From Pyronema omphalodes (lineage: Eukaryota; Ascomycota; Pezizomycetes; Pezizales; Pyronemataceae), in assembly GCA_024516155.1 (NCBI GenBank), contig JAJJXM010000076.1, positions 186,001 to 250,000 on the forward strand: 64,000 bases of DNA, in the 5' to 3' direction. Positions 47,342 through 60,424 of the stretch are shown piece by piece (position 1 is the first letter of the stretch; the number at the start of each line of letters is the position of its first letter). The notes below the pieces were generated by a model, which was given only the letters and a program-made list of their open reading frames with translations, made no database searches and was not told where the DNA came from. Made by a program: the position numbers and the translations under genes.

Positions 47342-47460
47342 AGCCCACGGCTGGAATTGAACCAGCGTCCTTCTCAAAGCTTAACATGACGTTTCGTGCC
47401 ATCAGTCGGCAGTACTGAGCCTGTCACAAGTAAGATATGATACCACTACACCACGCGGGC
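47342..47460 (-). tRNA. tRNA-Thr(UGU)-like gene with 47-nt intron, array copy 1
   Basis: 119 bp; removing 47 nt after base 37 leaves a 72-nt cloverleaf. Acceptor stem GCCCGCG/CGTGGGC (one G-U), A box TGGTGTAGTGG, anticodon stem TCTTA/TGAGA (one U-G), U33 and anticodon TGT, variable loop AGGAC, T stem GCTGG/CCAGC fully paired, B box GGTTCAATTCC, discriminator T. TTTTT follows within a few bases downstream, a Pol III stop signal. G at position 37 is unusual for a tRNA reading ACA, where A37 is expected. The intron is long and a standard bulge-helix-bulge was not modelled, so it may be a pseudogene or a tRNA-derived RNA. Confidence 0.6.
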
Positions 47461-50400
47461 ACCTGGTCAACCATACATGTCAGAACTAATACTTATGCCC
47501 GTCAAAAACAAGGAAAAAAAGCACGTGAAACGATTTACCCTCCCATATCCAGCTCATCTTGCCCATTACCTCGACTTTCAGCGTGCACAATTTGTCACAC
47601 ACAACCATGTACCCCCGAAATCACAGAACACCATCACGACAATTTTATGTTGCTTAAAATATATCCCACACAAAATTTCTATATTTAATCATCACATTTG
47701 TTAAAAAAAATACCAATCAAAATACAACTCGAGAAAAGAAAAAAAAAGGCAGAAATAAAGGAGCAAACAAATGAATACAAAATGCAGCACAGGGACAGGG
47801 TTTTCTGTACGCAAATCTTGCAGCACACAAGAAGATTGCAAGACAAACTACAATTGCCTCAACATTAGTATCGCAAGGCACGATAAGAAAAATGAATATT
47901 TCACCCAACAAGGGTAGTCATTCACTACAAATACTTTCCGTCACTAAAGAACAAAACCCATCTGCTGCACAAACAGACTGTCGGTACAAACTGCAATCGC
48001 TTCAACAGCAGTATTGCAAAGTACCATCACAGAAATTGACACTTCACCTACTAAAGATGATACTTCAACACAAATGTTTTTAGTCCGCTGAGAACCTGGC
48101 TCATTTATACCACACCAACGAAAAAACAAGCGGAATCTTATGACTACGATTGCTCCACAGGGAAGAAAAACATAAAACACACTCTGAATACATATCATCA
48201 CAGTTACATCTCGCCTTTTCCACTGTTGTCGAAGCCTATCCTGTGAATGTATATTTACTGAGTACCCGAGTGACGTCACATGGCTAACCACTGTGCGAAC
48301 GGGCCTCCATCTATGCTTACTTTTCTAGCCAATGTATTGACAGGCAACACTTTCATCTCACATACTGTCTCTTCTATTAGCATCCCAGAAATTGACACTT
48401 CACCTGATAAAGATAATTATTTAACCCAAACATGTTCAGTCTCAATTCATTTATACCACACCGACGAAAGGATAAGCTATATATTATGACTACGATCGCT
48501 CCGCAAGGAATAAAAACATAAAAGACACTCTAAGTACATCCTATCACAATTAAATCTCGCCTTTTCCACTGTTTCCGAAGCCAGTCTTGTGGAGGAATAT
48601 TCACCGAGCGCCCGAGTGACGTTGCATGACTAAGCACCGTTCCAACCTATATCCATCTATGCCTATCTGTCTCGCCAATGTATGTACAGGCAACACTTTC
48701 ATTACACATACTGTCTGTTGTACTTGTGTATATATTCCTCTTTGCATTTTGAACATTTCCATCATTTTGCGTGCGATAGGGTGCAGCTGCGTAGGTTGTT
48801 TGGTTCTAAGCAGTGGCCACTCCCCTCTCTCATCGCCTCGCCCACACCATCCAGCGTCAGTCAGTAGCACCGAACTTCGTAATTGTACAAGTATCCTTTT
48901 TACCAAGTGAATACGAAAAATGCAATAAACAAGATAAATATACAATCTAAATCACGTGGGAACGTTACATCTTTGACAACTGCGTTTCGCTGCTTGAAGA
49001 CCCACGAAGACTCACATACACGACTTTCGCGGATACTCTACATGTCCACAGTCAACCCCCGCAGCCACCTCGCTTCGACCCTACACGTAGAATCACAGTC
49101 CCATATTCTCCAAATGAATCAAGAATAACACCAATCACAAATAAATACTCAAAATAAATATTAAAATAAATAATCCAAATCATCAAATCATCTCATACAT
49201 AAATACATAAATGCATAAATGCATTTATCCATTGCACGTTCGCTACATGTTGCAAGGTGTCGAGTGCATTCATTCCTCCATCAACCTCCATCATGTGTGC
49301 AAAACGAAAGACACGGAATCTTCCGTGTGCAGACCTGCGAGGATTGTAGCCTGATAACCATGTAGTTAGAATGAGCCTGTTTGTGTAATCAGATGGCACA
49401 GCTTATTTTATTTGTTTGGAGGGGTAGAGTTGTTTATTGAATCGCGGCAATCTGGGGGAAGGAGGGAGGAGGAAAAGAGGGGATGATGGGTGATTACAAA
49501 TGAAGGAGGCGGAATTGACAAAAGTGAAGAGAATAGTACGAACAGATAAAGAGGGATGTGAAAAGATATTGAAGAGTATTGGTGAATAAAGCGATGAGAA
49601 AGAGTAAGATAATAAAGGATTACGAAGCAATGCGAAAGAGAATTGGACAGTGCATGTGAATAAGGAAGAATGGAAAAACAATCACAAAACACTACGAACG
49701 AAGCAGCAGGAATGGGAGGAAAGAATAAAACAGTGCGAAGGAATGAATAGAGGAGAAATGGTGACGAAGATATGGCAGTCAACGTCAATAAGGCAGGATA
49801 GAAAACCAATCATAAACCACTACGGACGAAGAAGTAGGAATAGGAAGGCAGAGGCAGGATAATAGGAAAGTAAACATGAAGAGACAGAAAAGAAAAAGAA
49901 CCATACAACTACGGATGAAATAGAAGGAATAGGAAGAATAATGAAATAATTCGAGGAAAGAAGAAATGGTGATAAAACAAGTACATCGGAAAGAAAGAGG
50001 GAATACCAAAAGTGAAAAGCACTCACAAGAAGTATTAGGGAATAGAGATAACCAAATAAAGAGTGGTAGAAGAGCACGCTGAAAACGAGGAGAGATTACC
50101 AGAAGGGATCAGTAATCAGGTAAGCAAGAAGAAATTGAAGTGAATTTGAGAAGAGGTCAAGAGAGAGAAAAGAAGTCACACAATTAATAAAGGACGAAGA
50201 GAAGGATAATAAAACAGTACAACTGAAAAATTGGGAATTGGAAACGACAGTTAACGAGTACGGAAGGAATGGGAATGATGATAGGAGAAATATATAGTTT
50301 GTTGATATATAGTTTGTTATTATATAGTTTGTGAATATATATTTTATTCATTAAATGAATTCCATATTTACAGCGTATTTCTGCATTTTCGTCCAGAAGC

Positions 50401-50582
50401 ATAGTGAAAAATGCGTGCCATGGAGGCTCTGCTGTGGCGATGAGGCCGGGTGACCTTGCCGTGAAGCCGAGTGACCCCACATGACCCGTGACACAGAAAC
50501 CACCTTCCGCCATCCCACCATCCTTTTGCCAACATTGCAAAGCAACGAATCAAAAAAATACAGCCAACATTGCAGCAAAAAT

Positions 50583-50701
50583 AGCCCACGGCTGGAATTG
50601 AACCAGCGTCCTTCTCAAAGCTTAACATGACGTTTCGTGCCATCAGTCGGCAGTACTGAGCCTGTCACAAGTAAGATATGATACCACTACACCACGCGGG
50701 C
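50583..50701 (-). tRNA. tRNA-Thr(UGU)-like gene, array copy 2
   Basis: Identical to copy 1, shifted by 3,241 bp. Confidence 0.6.
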
Positions 50702-53700
50702 ACCTGGTCAACCATACATGTCAGAACTAATACTTATGCCCGTCAAAAACAAGGAAAAAAAGCACGTGAAACGATTTACCCTCCCATATCCAGCTCATCT
50801 TGCCCATTACCTCGACTTTCAGCGTGCACAATTTGTCACACACAACCATGTACCCCCGAAATCACAGAACACCATCACGACAATTTTATGTTGCTTAAAA
50901 TATATCCCACACAAAATTTCTATATTTAATCATCACATTTGTTAAAAAAAATACCAATCAAAATACAACTCGAGAAAAGAAAAAAAAAGGCAGAAATAAA
51001 GGAGCAAACAAATGAATACAAAATGCAGCACAGGGACAGGGTTTTCTGTACGCAAATCTTGCAGCACACAAGAAGATTGCAAGACAAACTACAATTGCCT
51101 CAACATTAGTATCGCAAGGCACGATAAGAAAAATGAATATTTCACCCAACAAGGGTAGTCATTCACTACAAATACTTTCCGTCACTAAAGAACAAAACCC
51201 ATCTGCTGCACAAACAGACTGTCGGTACAAACTGCAATCGCTTCAACAGCAGTATTGCAAAGTACCATCACAGAAATTGACACTTCACCTACTAAAGATG
51301 ATACTTCAACACAAATGTTTTTAGTCCGCTGAGAACCTGGCTCATTTATACCACACCAACGAAAAAACAAGCGGAATCTTATGACTACGATTGCTCCACA
51401 GGGAAGAAAAACATAAAACACACTCTGAATACATATCATCACAGTTACATCTCGCCTTTTCCACTGTTGTCGAAGCCTATCCTGTGAATGTATATTTACT
51501 GAGTACCCGAGTGACGTCACATGGCTAACCACTGTGCGAACGGGCCTCCATCTATGCTTACTTTTCTAGCCAATGTATTGACAGGCAACACTTTCATCTC
51601 ACATACTGTCTCTTCTATTAGCATCCCAGAAATTGACACTTCACCTGATAAAGATAATTATTTAACCCAAACATGTTCAGTCTCAATTCATTTATACCAC
51701 ACCGACGAAAGGATAAGCTATATATTATGACTACGATCGCTCCGCAAGGAATAAAAACATAAAAGACACTCTAAGTACATCCTATCACAATTAAATCTCG
51801 CCTTTTCCACTGTTTCCGAAGCCAGTCTTGTGGAGGAATATTCACCGAGCGCCCGAGTGACGTTGCATGACTAAGCACCGTTCCAACCTATATCCATCTA
51901 TGCCTATCTGTCTCGCCAATGTATGTACAGGCAACACTTTCATTACACATACTGTCTGTTGTACTTGTGTATATATTCCTCTTTGCATTTTGAACATTTC
52001 CATCATTTTGCGTGCGATAGGGTGCAGCTGCGTAGGTTGTTTGGTTCTAAGCAGTGGCCACTCCCCTCTCTCATCGCCTCGCCCACACCATCCAGCGTCA
52101 GTCAGTAGCACCGAACTTCGTAATTGTACAAGTATCCTTTTTACCAAGTGAATACGAAAAATGCAATAAACAAGATAAATATACAATCTAAATCACGTGG
52201 GAACGTTACATCTTTGACAACTGCGTTTCGCTGCTTGAAGACCCACGAAGACTCACATACACGACTTTCGCGGATACTCTACATGTCCACAGTCAACCCC
52301 CGCAGCCACCTCGCTTCGACCCTACACGTAGAATCACAGTCCCATATTCTCCAAATGAATCAAGAATAACACCAATCACAAATAAATACTCAAAATAAAT
52401 ATTAAAATAAATAATCCAAATCATCAAATCATCTCATACATAAATACATAAATGCATAAATGCATTTATCCATTGCACGTTCGCTACATGTTGCAAGGTG
52501 TCGAGTGCATTCATTCCTCCATCAACCTCCATCATGTGTGCAAAACGAAAGACACGGAATCTTCCGTGTGCAGACCTGCGAGGATTGTAGCCTGATAACC
52601 ATGTAGTTAGAATGAGCCTGTTTGTGTAATCAGATGGCACAGCTTATTTTATTTGTTTGGAGGGGTAGAGTTGTTTATTGAATCGCGGCAATCTGGGGGA
52701 AGGAGGGAGGAGGAAAAGAGGGGATGATGGGTGATTACAAATGAAGGAGGCGGAATTGACAAAAGTGAAGAGAATAGTACGAACAGATAAAGAGGGATGT
52801 GAAAAGATATTGAAGAGTATTGGTGAATAAAGCGATGAGAAAGAGTAAGATAATAAAGGATTACGAAGCAATGCGAAAGAGAATTGGACAGTGCATGTGA
52901 ATAAGGAAGAATGGAAAAACAATCACAAAACACTACGAACGAAGCAGCAGGAATGGGAGGAAAGAATAAAACAGTGCGAAGGAATGAATAGAGGAGAAAT
53001 GGTGACGAAGATATGGCAGTCAACGTCAATAAGGCAGGATAGAAAACCAATCATAAACCACTACGGACGAAGAAGTAGGAATAGGAAGGCAGAGGCAGGA
53101 TAATAGGAAAGTAAACATGAAGAGACAGAAAAGAAAAAGAACCATACAACTACGGATGAAATAGAAGGAATAGGAAGAATAATGAAATAATTCGAGGAAA
53201 GAAGAAATGGTGATAAAACAAGTACATCGGAAAGAAAGAGGGAATACCAAAAGTGAAAAGCACTCACAAGAAGTATTAGGGAATAGAGATAACCAAATAA
53301 AGAGTGGTAGAAGAGCACGCTGAAAACGAGGAGAGATTACCAGAAGGGATCAGTAATCAGGTAAGCAAGAAGAAATTGAAGTGAATTTGAGAAGAGGTCA
53401 AGAGAGAGAAAAGAAGTCACACAATTAATAAAGGACGAAGAGAAGGATAATAAAACAGTACAACTGAAAAATTGGGAATTGGAAACGACAGTTAACGAGT
53501 ACGGAAGGAATGGGAATGATGATAGGAGAAATATATAGTTTGTTGATATATAGTTTGTTATTATATAGTTTGTGAATATATATTTTATTCATTAAATGAA
53601 TTCCATATTTACAGCGTATTTCTGCATTTTCGTCCAGAAGCATAGTGAAAAATGCGTGCCATGGAGGCTCTGCTGTGGCGATGAGGCCGGGTGACCTTGC

Positions 53701-53823
53701 CGTGAAGCCGAGTGACCCCACATGACCCGTGACACAGAAACCACCTTCCGCCATCCCACCATCCTTTTGCCAACATTGCAAAGCAACGAATCAAAAAAAT
53801 ACAGCCAACATTGCAGCAAAAAT

Positions 53824-53942
53824 AGCCCACGGCTGGAATTGAACCAGCGTCCTTCTCAAAGCTTAACATGACGTTTCGTGCCATCAGTCGGCAGTACTGA
53901 GCCTGTCACAAGTAAGATATGATACCACTACACCACGCGGGC
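53824..53942 (-). tRNA. tRNA-Thr(UGU)-like gene, array copy 3
   Basis: Identical to copy 1, shifted by two periods. Confidence 0.6.
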
Positions 53943-56900
53943 ACCTGGTCAACCATACATGTCAGAACTAATACTTATGCCCGTCAAAAACAAGGAAAAA
54001 AAGCACGTGAAACGATTTACCCTCCCATATCCAGCTCATCTTGCCCATTACCTCGACTTTCAGCGTGCACAATTTGTCACACACAACCATGTACCCCCGA
54101 AATCACAGAACACCATCACGACAATTTTATGTTGCTTAAAATATATCCCACACAAAATTTCTATATTTAATCATCACATTTGTTAAAAAAAATACCAATC
54201 AAAATACAACTCGAGAAAAGAAAAAAAAAGGCAGAAATAAAGGAGCAAACAAATGAATACAAAATGCAGCACAGGGACAGGGTTTTCTGTACGCAAATCT
54301 TGCAGCACACAAGAAGATTGCAAGACAAACTACAATTGCCTCAACATTAGTATCGCAAGGCACGATAAGAAAAATGAATATTTCACCCAACAAGGGTAGT
54401 CATTCACTACAAATACTTTCCGTCACTAAAGAACAAAACCCATCTGCTGCACAAACAGACTGTCGGTACAAACTGCAATCGCTTCAACAGCAGTATTGCA
54501 AAGTACCATCACAGAAATTGACACTTCACCTACTAAAGATGATACTTCAACACAAATGTTTTTAGTCCGCTGAGAACCTGGCTCATTTATACCACACCAA
54601 CGAAAAAACAAGCGGAATCTTATGACTACGATTGCTCCACAGGGAAGAAAAACATAAAACACACTCTGAATACATATCATCACAGTTACATCTCGCCTTT
54701 TCCACTGTTGTCGAAGCCTATCCTGTGAATGTATATTTACTGAGTACCCGAGTGACGTCACATGGCTAACCACTGTGCGAACGGGCCTCCATCTATGCTT
54801 ACTTTTCTAGCCAATGTATTGACAGGCAACACTTTCATCTCACATACTGTCTCTTCTATTAGCATCCCAGAAATTGACACTTCACCTGATAAAGATAATT
54901 ATTTAACCCAAACATGTTCAGTCTCAATTCATTTATACCACACCGACGAAAGGATAAGCTATATATTATGACTACGATCGCTCCGCAAGGAATAAAAACA
55001 TAAAAGACACTCTAAGTACATCCTATCACAATTAAATCTCGCCTTTTCCACTGTTTCCGAAGCCAGTCTTGTGGAGGAATATTCACCGAGCGCCCGAGTG
55101 ACGTTGCATGACTAAGCACCGTTCCAACCTATATCCATCTATGCCTATCTGTCTCGCCAATGTATGTACAGGCAACACTTTCATTACACATACTGTCTGT
55201 TGTACTTGTGTATATATTCCTCTTTGCATTTTGAACATTTCCATCATTTTGCGTGCGATAGGGTGCAGCTGCGTAGGTTGTTTGGTTCTAAGCAGTGGCC
55301 ACTCCCCTCTCTCATCGCCTCGCCCACACCATCCAGCGTCAGTCAGTAGCACCGAACTTCGTAATTGTACAAGTATCCTTTTTACCAAGTGAATACGAAA
55401 AATGCAATAAACAAGATAAATATACAATCTAAATCACGTGGGAACGTTACATCTTTGACAACTGCGTTTCGCTGCTTGAAGACCCACGAAGACTCACATA
55501 CACGACTTTCGCGGATACTCTACATGTCCACAGTCAACCCCCGCAGCCACCTCGCTTCGACCCTACACGTAGAATCACAGTCCCATATTCTCCAAATGAA
55601 TCAAGAATAACACCAATCACAAATAAATACTCAAAATAAATATTAAAATAAATAATCCAAATCATCAAATCATCTCATACATAAATACATAAATGCATAA
55701 ATGCATTTATCCATTGCACGTTCGCTACATGTTGCAAGGTGTCGAGTGCATTCATTCCTCCATCAACCTCCATCATGTGTGCAAAACGAAAGACACGGAA
55801 TCTTCCGTGTGCAGACCTGCGAGGATTGTAGCCTGATAACCATGTAGTTAGAATGAGCCTGTTTGTGTAATCAGATGGCACAGCTTATTTTATTTGTTTG
55901 GAGGGGTAGAGTTGTTTATTGAATCGCGGCAATCTGGGGGAAGGAGGGAGGAGGAAAAGAGGGGATGATGGGTGATTACAAATGAAGGAGGCGGAATTGA
56001 CAAAAGTGAAGAGAATAGTACGAACAGATAAAGAGGGATGTGAAAAGATATTGAAGAGTATTGGTGAATAAAGCGATGAGAAAGAGTAAGATAATAAAGG
56101 ATTACGAAGCAATGCGAAAGAGAATTGGACAGTGCATGTGAATAAGGAAGAATGGAAAAACAATCACAAAACACTACGAACGAAGCAGCAGGAATGGGAG
56201 GAAAGAATAAAACAGTGCGAAGGAATGAATAGAGGAGAAATGGTGACGAAGATATGGCAGTCAACGTCAATAAGGCAGGATAGAAAACCAATCATAAACC
56301 ACTACGGACGAAGAAGTAGGAATAGGAAGGCAGAGGCAGGATAATAGGAAAGTAAACATGAAGAGACAGAAAAGAAAAAGAACCATACAACTACGGATGA
56401 AATAGAAGGAATAGGAAGAATAATGAAATAATTCGAGGAAAGAAGAAATGGTGATAAAACAAGTACATCGGAAAGAAAGAGGGAATACCAAAAGTGAAAA
56501 GCACTCACAAGAAGTATTAGGGAATAGAGATAACCAAATAAAGAGTGGTAGAAGAGCACGCTGAAAACGAGGAGAGATTACCAGAAGGGATCAGTAATCA
56601 GGTAAGCAAGAAGAAATTGAAGTGAATTTGAGAAGAGGTCAAGAGAGAGAAAAGAAGTCACACAATTAATAAAGGACGAAGAGAAGGATAATAAAACAGT
56701 ACAACTGAAAAATTGGGAATTGGAAACGACAGTTAACGAGTACGGAAGGAATGGGAATGATGATAGGAGAAATATATAGTTTGTTGATATATAGTTTGTT
56801 ATTATATAGTTTGTGAATATATATTTTATTCATTAAATGAATTCCATATTTACAGCGTATTTCTGCATTTTCGTCCAGAAGCATAGTGAAAAATGCGTGC

Positions 56901-57064
56901 CATGGAGGCTCTGCTGTGGCGATGAGGCCGGGTGACCTTGCCGTGAAGCCGAGTGACCCCACATGACCCGTGACACAGAAACCACCTTCCGCCATCCCAC
57001 CATCCTTTTGCCAACATTGCAAAGCAACGAATCAAAAAAATACAGCCAACATTGCAGCAAAAAT

Positions 57065-57183
57065 AGCCCACGGCTGGAATTGAACCAGCGTCCTTCTCAA
57101 AGCTTAACATGACGTTTCGTGCCATCAGTCGGCAGTACTGAGCCTGTCACAAGTAAGATATGATACCACTACACCACGCGGGC
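57065..57183 (-). tRNA. tRNA-Thr(UGU)-like gene, array copy 4
   Basis: Identical to copy 1, shifted by three periods. Confidence 0.6.
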
Positions 57184-60100
57184 ACCTGGTCAACCATACA
57201 TGTCAGAACTAATACTTATGCCCGTCAAAAACAAGGAAAAAAAGCACGTGAAACGATTTACCCTCCCATATCCAGCTCATCTTGCCCATTACCTCGACTT
57301 TCAGCGTGCACAATTTGTCACACACAACCATGTACCCCCGAAATCACAGAACACCATCACGACAATTTTATGTTGCTTAAAATATATCCCACACAAAATT
57401 TCTATATTTAATCATCACATTTGTTAAAAAAAATACCAATCAAAATACAACTCGAGAAAAGAAAAAAAAAGGCAGAAATAAAGGAGCAAACAAATGAATA
57501 CAAAATGCAGCACAGGGACAGGGTTTTCTGTACGCAAATCTTGCAGCACACAAGAAGATTGCAAGACAAACTACAATTGCCTCAACATTAGTATCGCAAG
57601 GCACGATAAGAAAAATGAATATTTCACCCAACAAGGGTAGTCATTCACTACAAATACTTTCCGTCACTAAAGAACAAAACCCATCTGCTGCACAAACAGA
57701 CTGTCGGTACAAACTGCAATCGCTTCAACAGCAGTATTGCAAAGTACCATCACAGAAATTGACACTTCACCTACTAAAGATGATACTTCAACACAAATGT
57801 TTTTAGTCCGCTGAGAACCTGGCTCATTTATACCACACCAACGAAAAAACAAGCGGAATCTTATGACTACGATTGCTCCACAGGGAAGAAAAACATAAAA
57901 CACACTCTGAATACATATCATCACAGTTACATCTCGCCTTTTCCACTGTTGTCGAAGCCTATCCTGTGAATGTATATTTACTGAGTACCCGAGTGACGTC
58001 ACATGGCTAACCACTGTGCGAACGGGCCTCCATCTATGCTTACTTTTCTAGCCAATGTATTGACAGGCAACACTTTCATCTCACATACTGTCTCTTCTAT
58101 TAGCATCCCAGAAATTGACACTTCACCTGATAAAGATAATTATTTAACCCAAACATGTTCAGTCTCAATTCATTTATACCACACCGACGAAAGGATAAGC
58201 TATATATTATGACTACGATCGCTCCGCAAGGAATAAAAACATAAAAGACACTCTAAGTACATCCTATCACAATTAAATCTCGCCTTTTCCACTGTTTCCG
58301 AAGCCAGTCTTGTGGAGGAATATTCACCGAGCGCCCGAGTGACGTTGCATGACTAAGCACCGTTCCAACCTATATCCATCTATGCCTATCTGTCTCGCCA
58401 ATGTATGTACAGGCAACACTTTCATTACACATACTGTCTGTTGTACTTGTGTATATATTCCTCTTTGCATTTTGAACATTTCCATCATTTTGCGTGCGAT
58501 AGGGTGCAGCTGCGTAGGTTGTTTGGTTCTAAGCAGTGGCCACTCCCCTCTCTCATCGCCTCGCCCACACCATCCAGCGTCAGTCAGTAGCACCGAACTT
58601 CGTAATTGTACAAGTATCCTTTTTACCAAGTGAATACGAAAAATGCAATAAACAAGATAAATATACAATCTAAATCACGTGGGAACGTTACATCTTTGAC
58701 AACTGCGTTTCGCTGCTTGAAGACCCACGAAGACTCACATACACGACTTTCGCGGATACTCTACATGTCCACAGTCAACCCCCGCAGCCACCTCGCTTCG
58801 ACCCTACACGTAGAATCACAGTCCCATATTCTCCAAATGAATCAAGAATAACACCAATCACAAATAAATACTCAAAATAAATATTAAAATAAATAATCCA
58901 AATCATCAAATCATCTCATACATAAATACATAAATGCATAAATGCATTTATCCATTGCACGTTCGCTACATGTTGCAAGGTGTCGAGTGCATTCATTCCT
59001 CCATCAACCTCCATCATGTGTGCAAAACGAAAGACACGGAATCTTCCGTGTGCAGACCTGCGAGGATTGTAGCCTGATAACCATGTAGTTAGAATGAGCC
59101 TGTTTGTGTAATCAGATGGCACAGCTTATTTTATTTGTTTGGAGGGGTAGAGTTGTTTATTGAATCGCGGCAATCTGGGGGAAGGAGGGAGGAGGAAAAG
59201 AGGGGATGATGGGTGATTACAAATGAAGGAGGCGGAATTGACAAAAGTGAAGAGAATAGTACGAACAGATAAAGAGGGATGTGAAAAGATATTGAAGAGT
59301 ATTGGTGAATAAAGCGATGAGAAAGAGTAAGATAATAAAGGATTACGAAGCAATGCGAAAGAGAATTGGACAGTGCATGTGAATAAGGAAGAATGGAAAA
59401 ACAATCACAAAACACTACGAACGAAGCAGCAGGAATGGGAGGAAAGAATAAAACAGTGCGAAGGAATGAATAGAGGAGAAATGGTGACGAAGATATGGCA
59501 GTCAACGTCAATAAGGCAGGATAGAAAACCAATCATAAACCACTACGGACGAAGAAGTAGGAATAGGAAGGCAGAGGCAGGATAATAGGAAAGTAAACAT
59601 GAAGAGACAGAAAAGAAAAAGAACCATACAACTACGGATGAAATAGAAGGAATAGGAAGAATAATGAAATAATTCGAGGAAAGAAGAAATGGTGATAAAA
59701 CAAGTACATCGGAAAGAAAGAGGGAATACCAAAAGTGAAAAGCACTCACAAGAAGTATTAGGGAATAGAGATAACCAAATAAAGAGTGGTAGAAGAGCAC
59801 GCTGAAAACGAGGAGAGATTACCAGAAGGGATCAGTAATCAGGTAAGCAAGAAGAAATTGAAGTGAATTTGAGAAGAGGTCAAGAGAGAGAAAAGAAGTC
59901 ACACAATTAATAAAGGACGAAGAGAAGGATAATAAAACAGTACAACTGAAAAATTGGGAATTGGAAACGACAGTTAACGAGTACGGAAGGAATGGGAATG
60001 ATGATAGGAGAAATATATAGTTTGTTGATATATAGTTTGTTATTATATAGTTTGTGAATATATATTTTATTCATTAAATGAATTCCATATTTACAGCGTA

Positions 60101-60305
60101 TTTCTGCATTTTCGTCCAGAAGCATAGTGAAAAATGCGTGCCATGGAGGCTCTGCTGTGGCGATGAGGCCGGGTGACCTTGCCGTGAAGCCGAGTGACCC
60201 CACATGACCCGTGACACAGAAACCACCTTCCGCCATCCCACCATCCTTTTGCCAACATTGCAAAGCAACGAATCAAAAAAATACAGCCAACATTGCAGCA
60301 AAAAT

Positions 60306-60424
60306 AGCCCACGGCTGGAATTGAACCAGCGTCCTTCTCAAAGCTTAACATGACGTTTCGTGCCATCAGTCGGCAGTACTGAGCCTGTCACAAGTAAGAT
60401 ATGATACCACTACACCACGCGGGC
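60306..60424 (-). tRNA. tRNA-Thr(UGU)-like gene, array copy 5
   Basis: Identical to copy 1, shifted by four periods. Confidence 0.6.
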
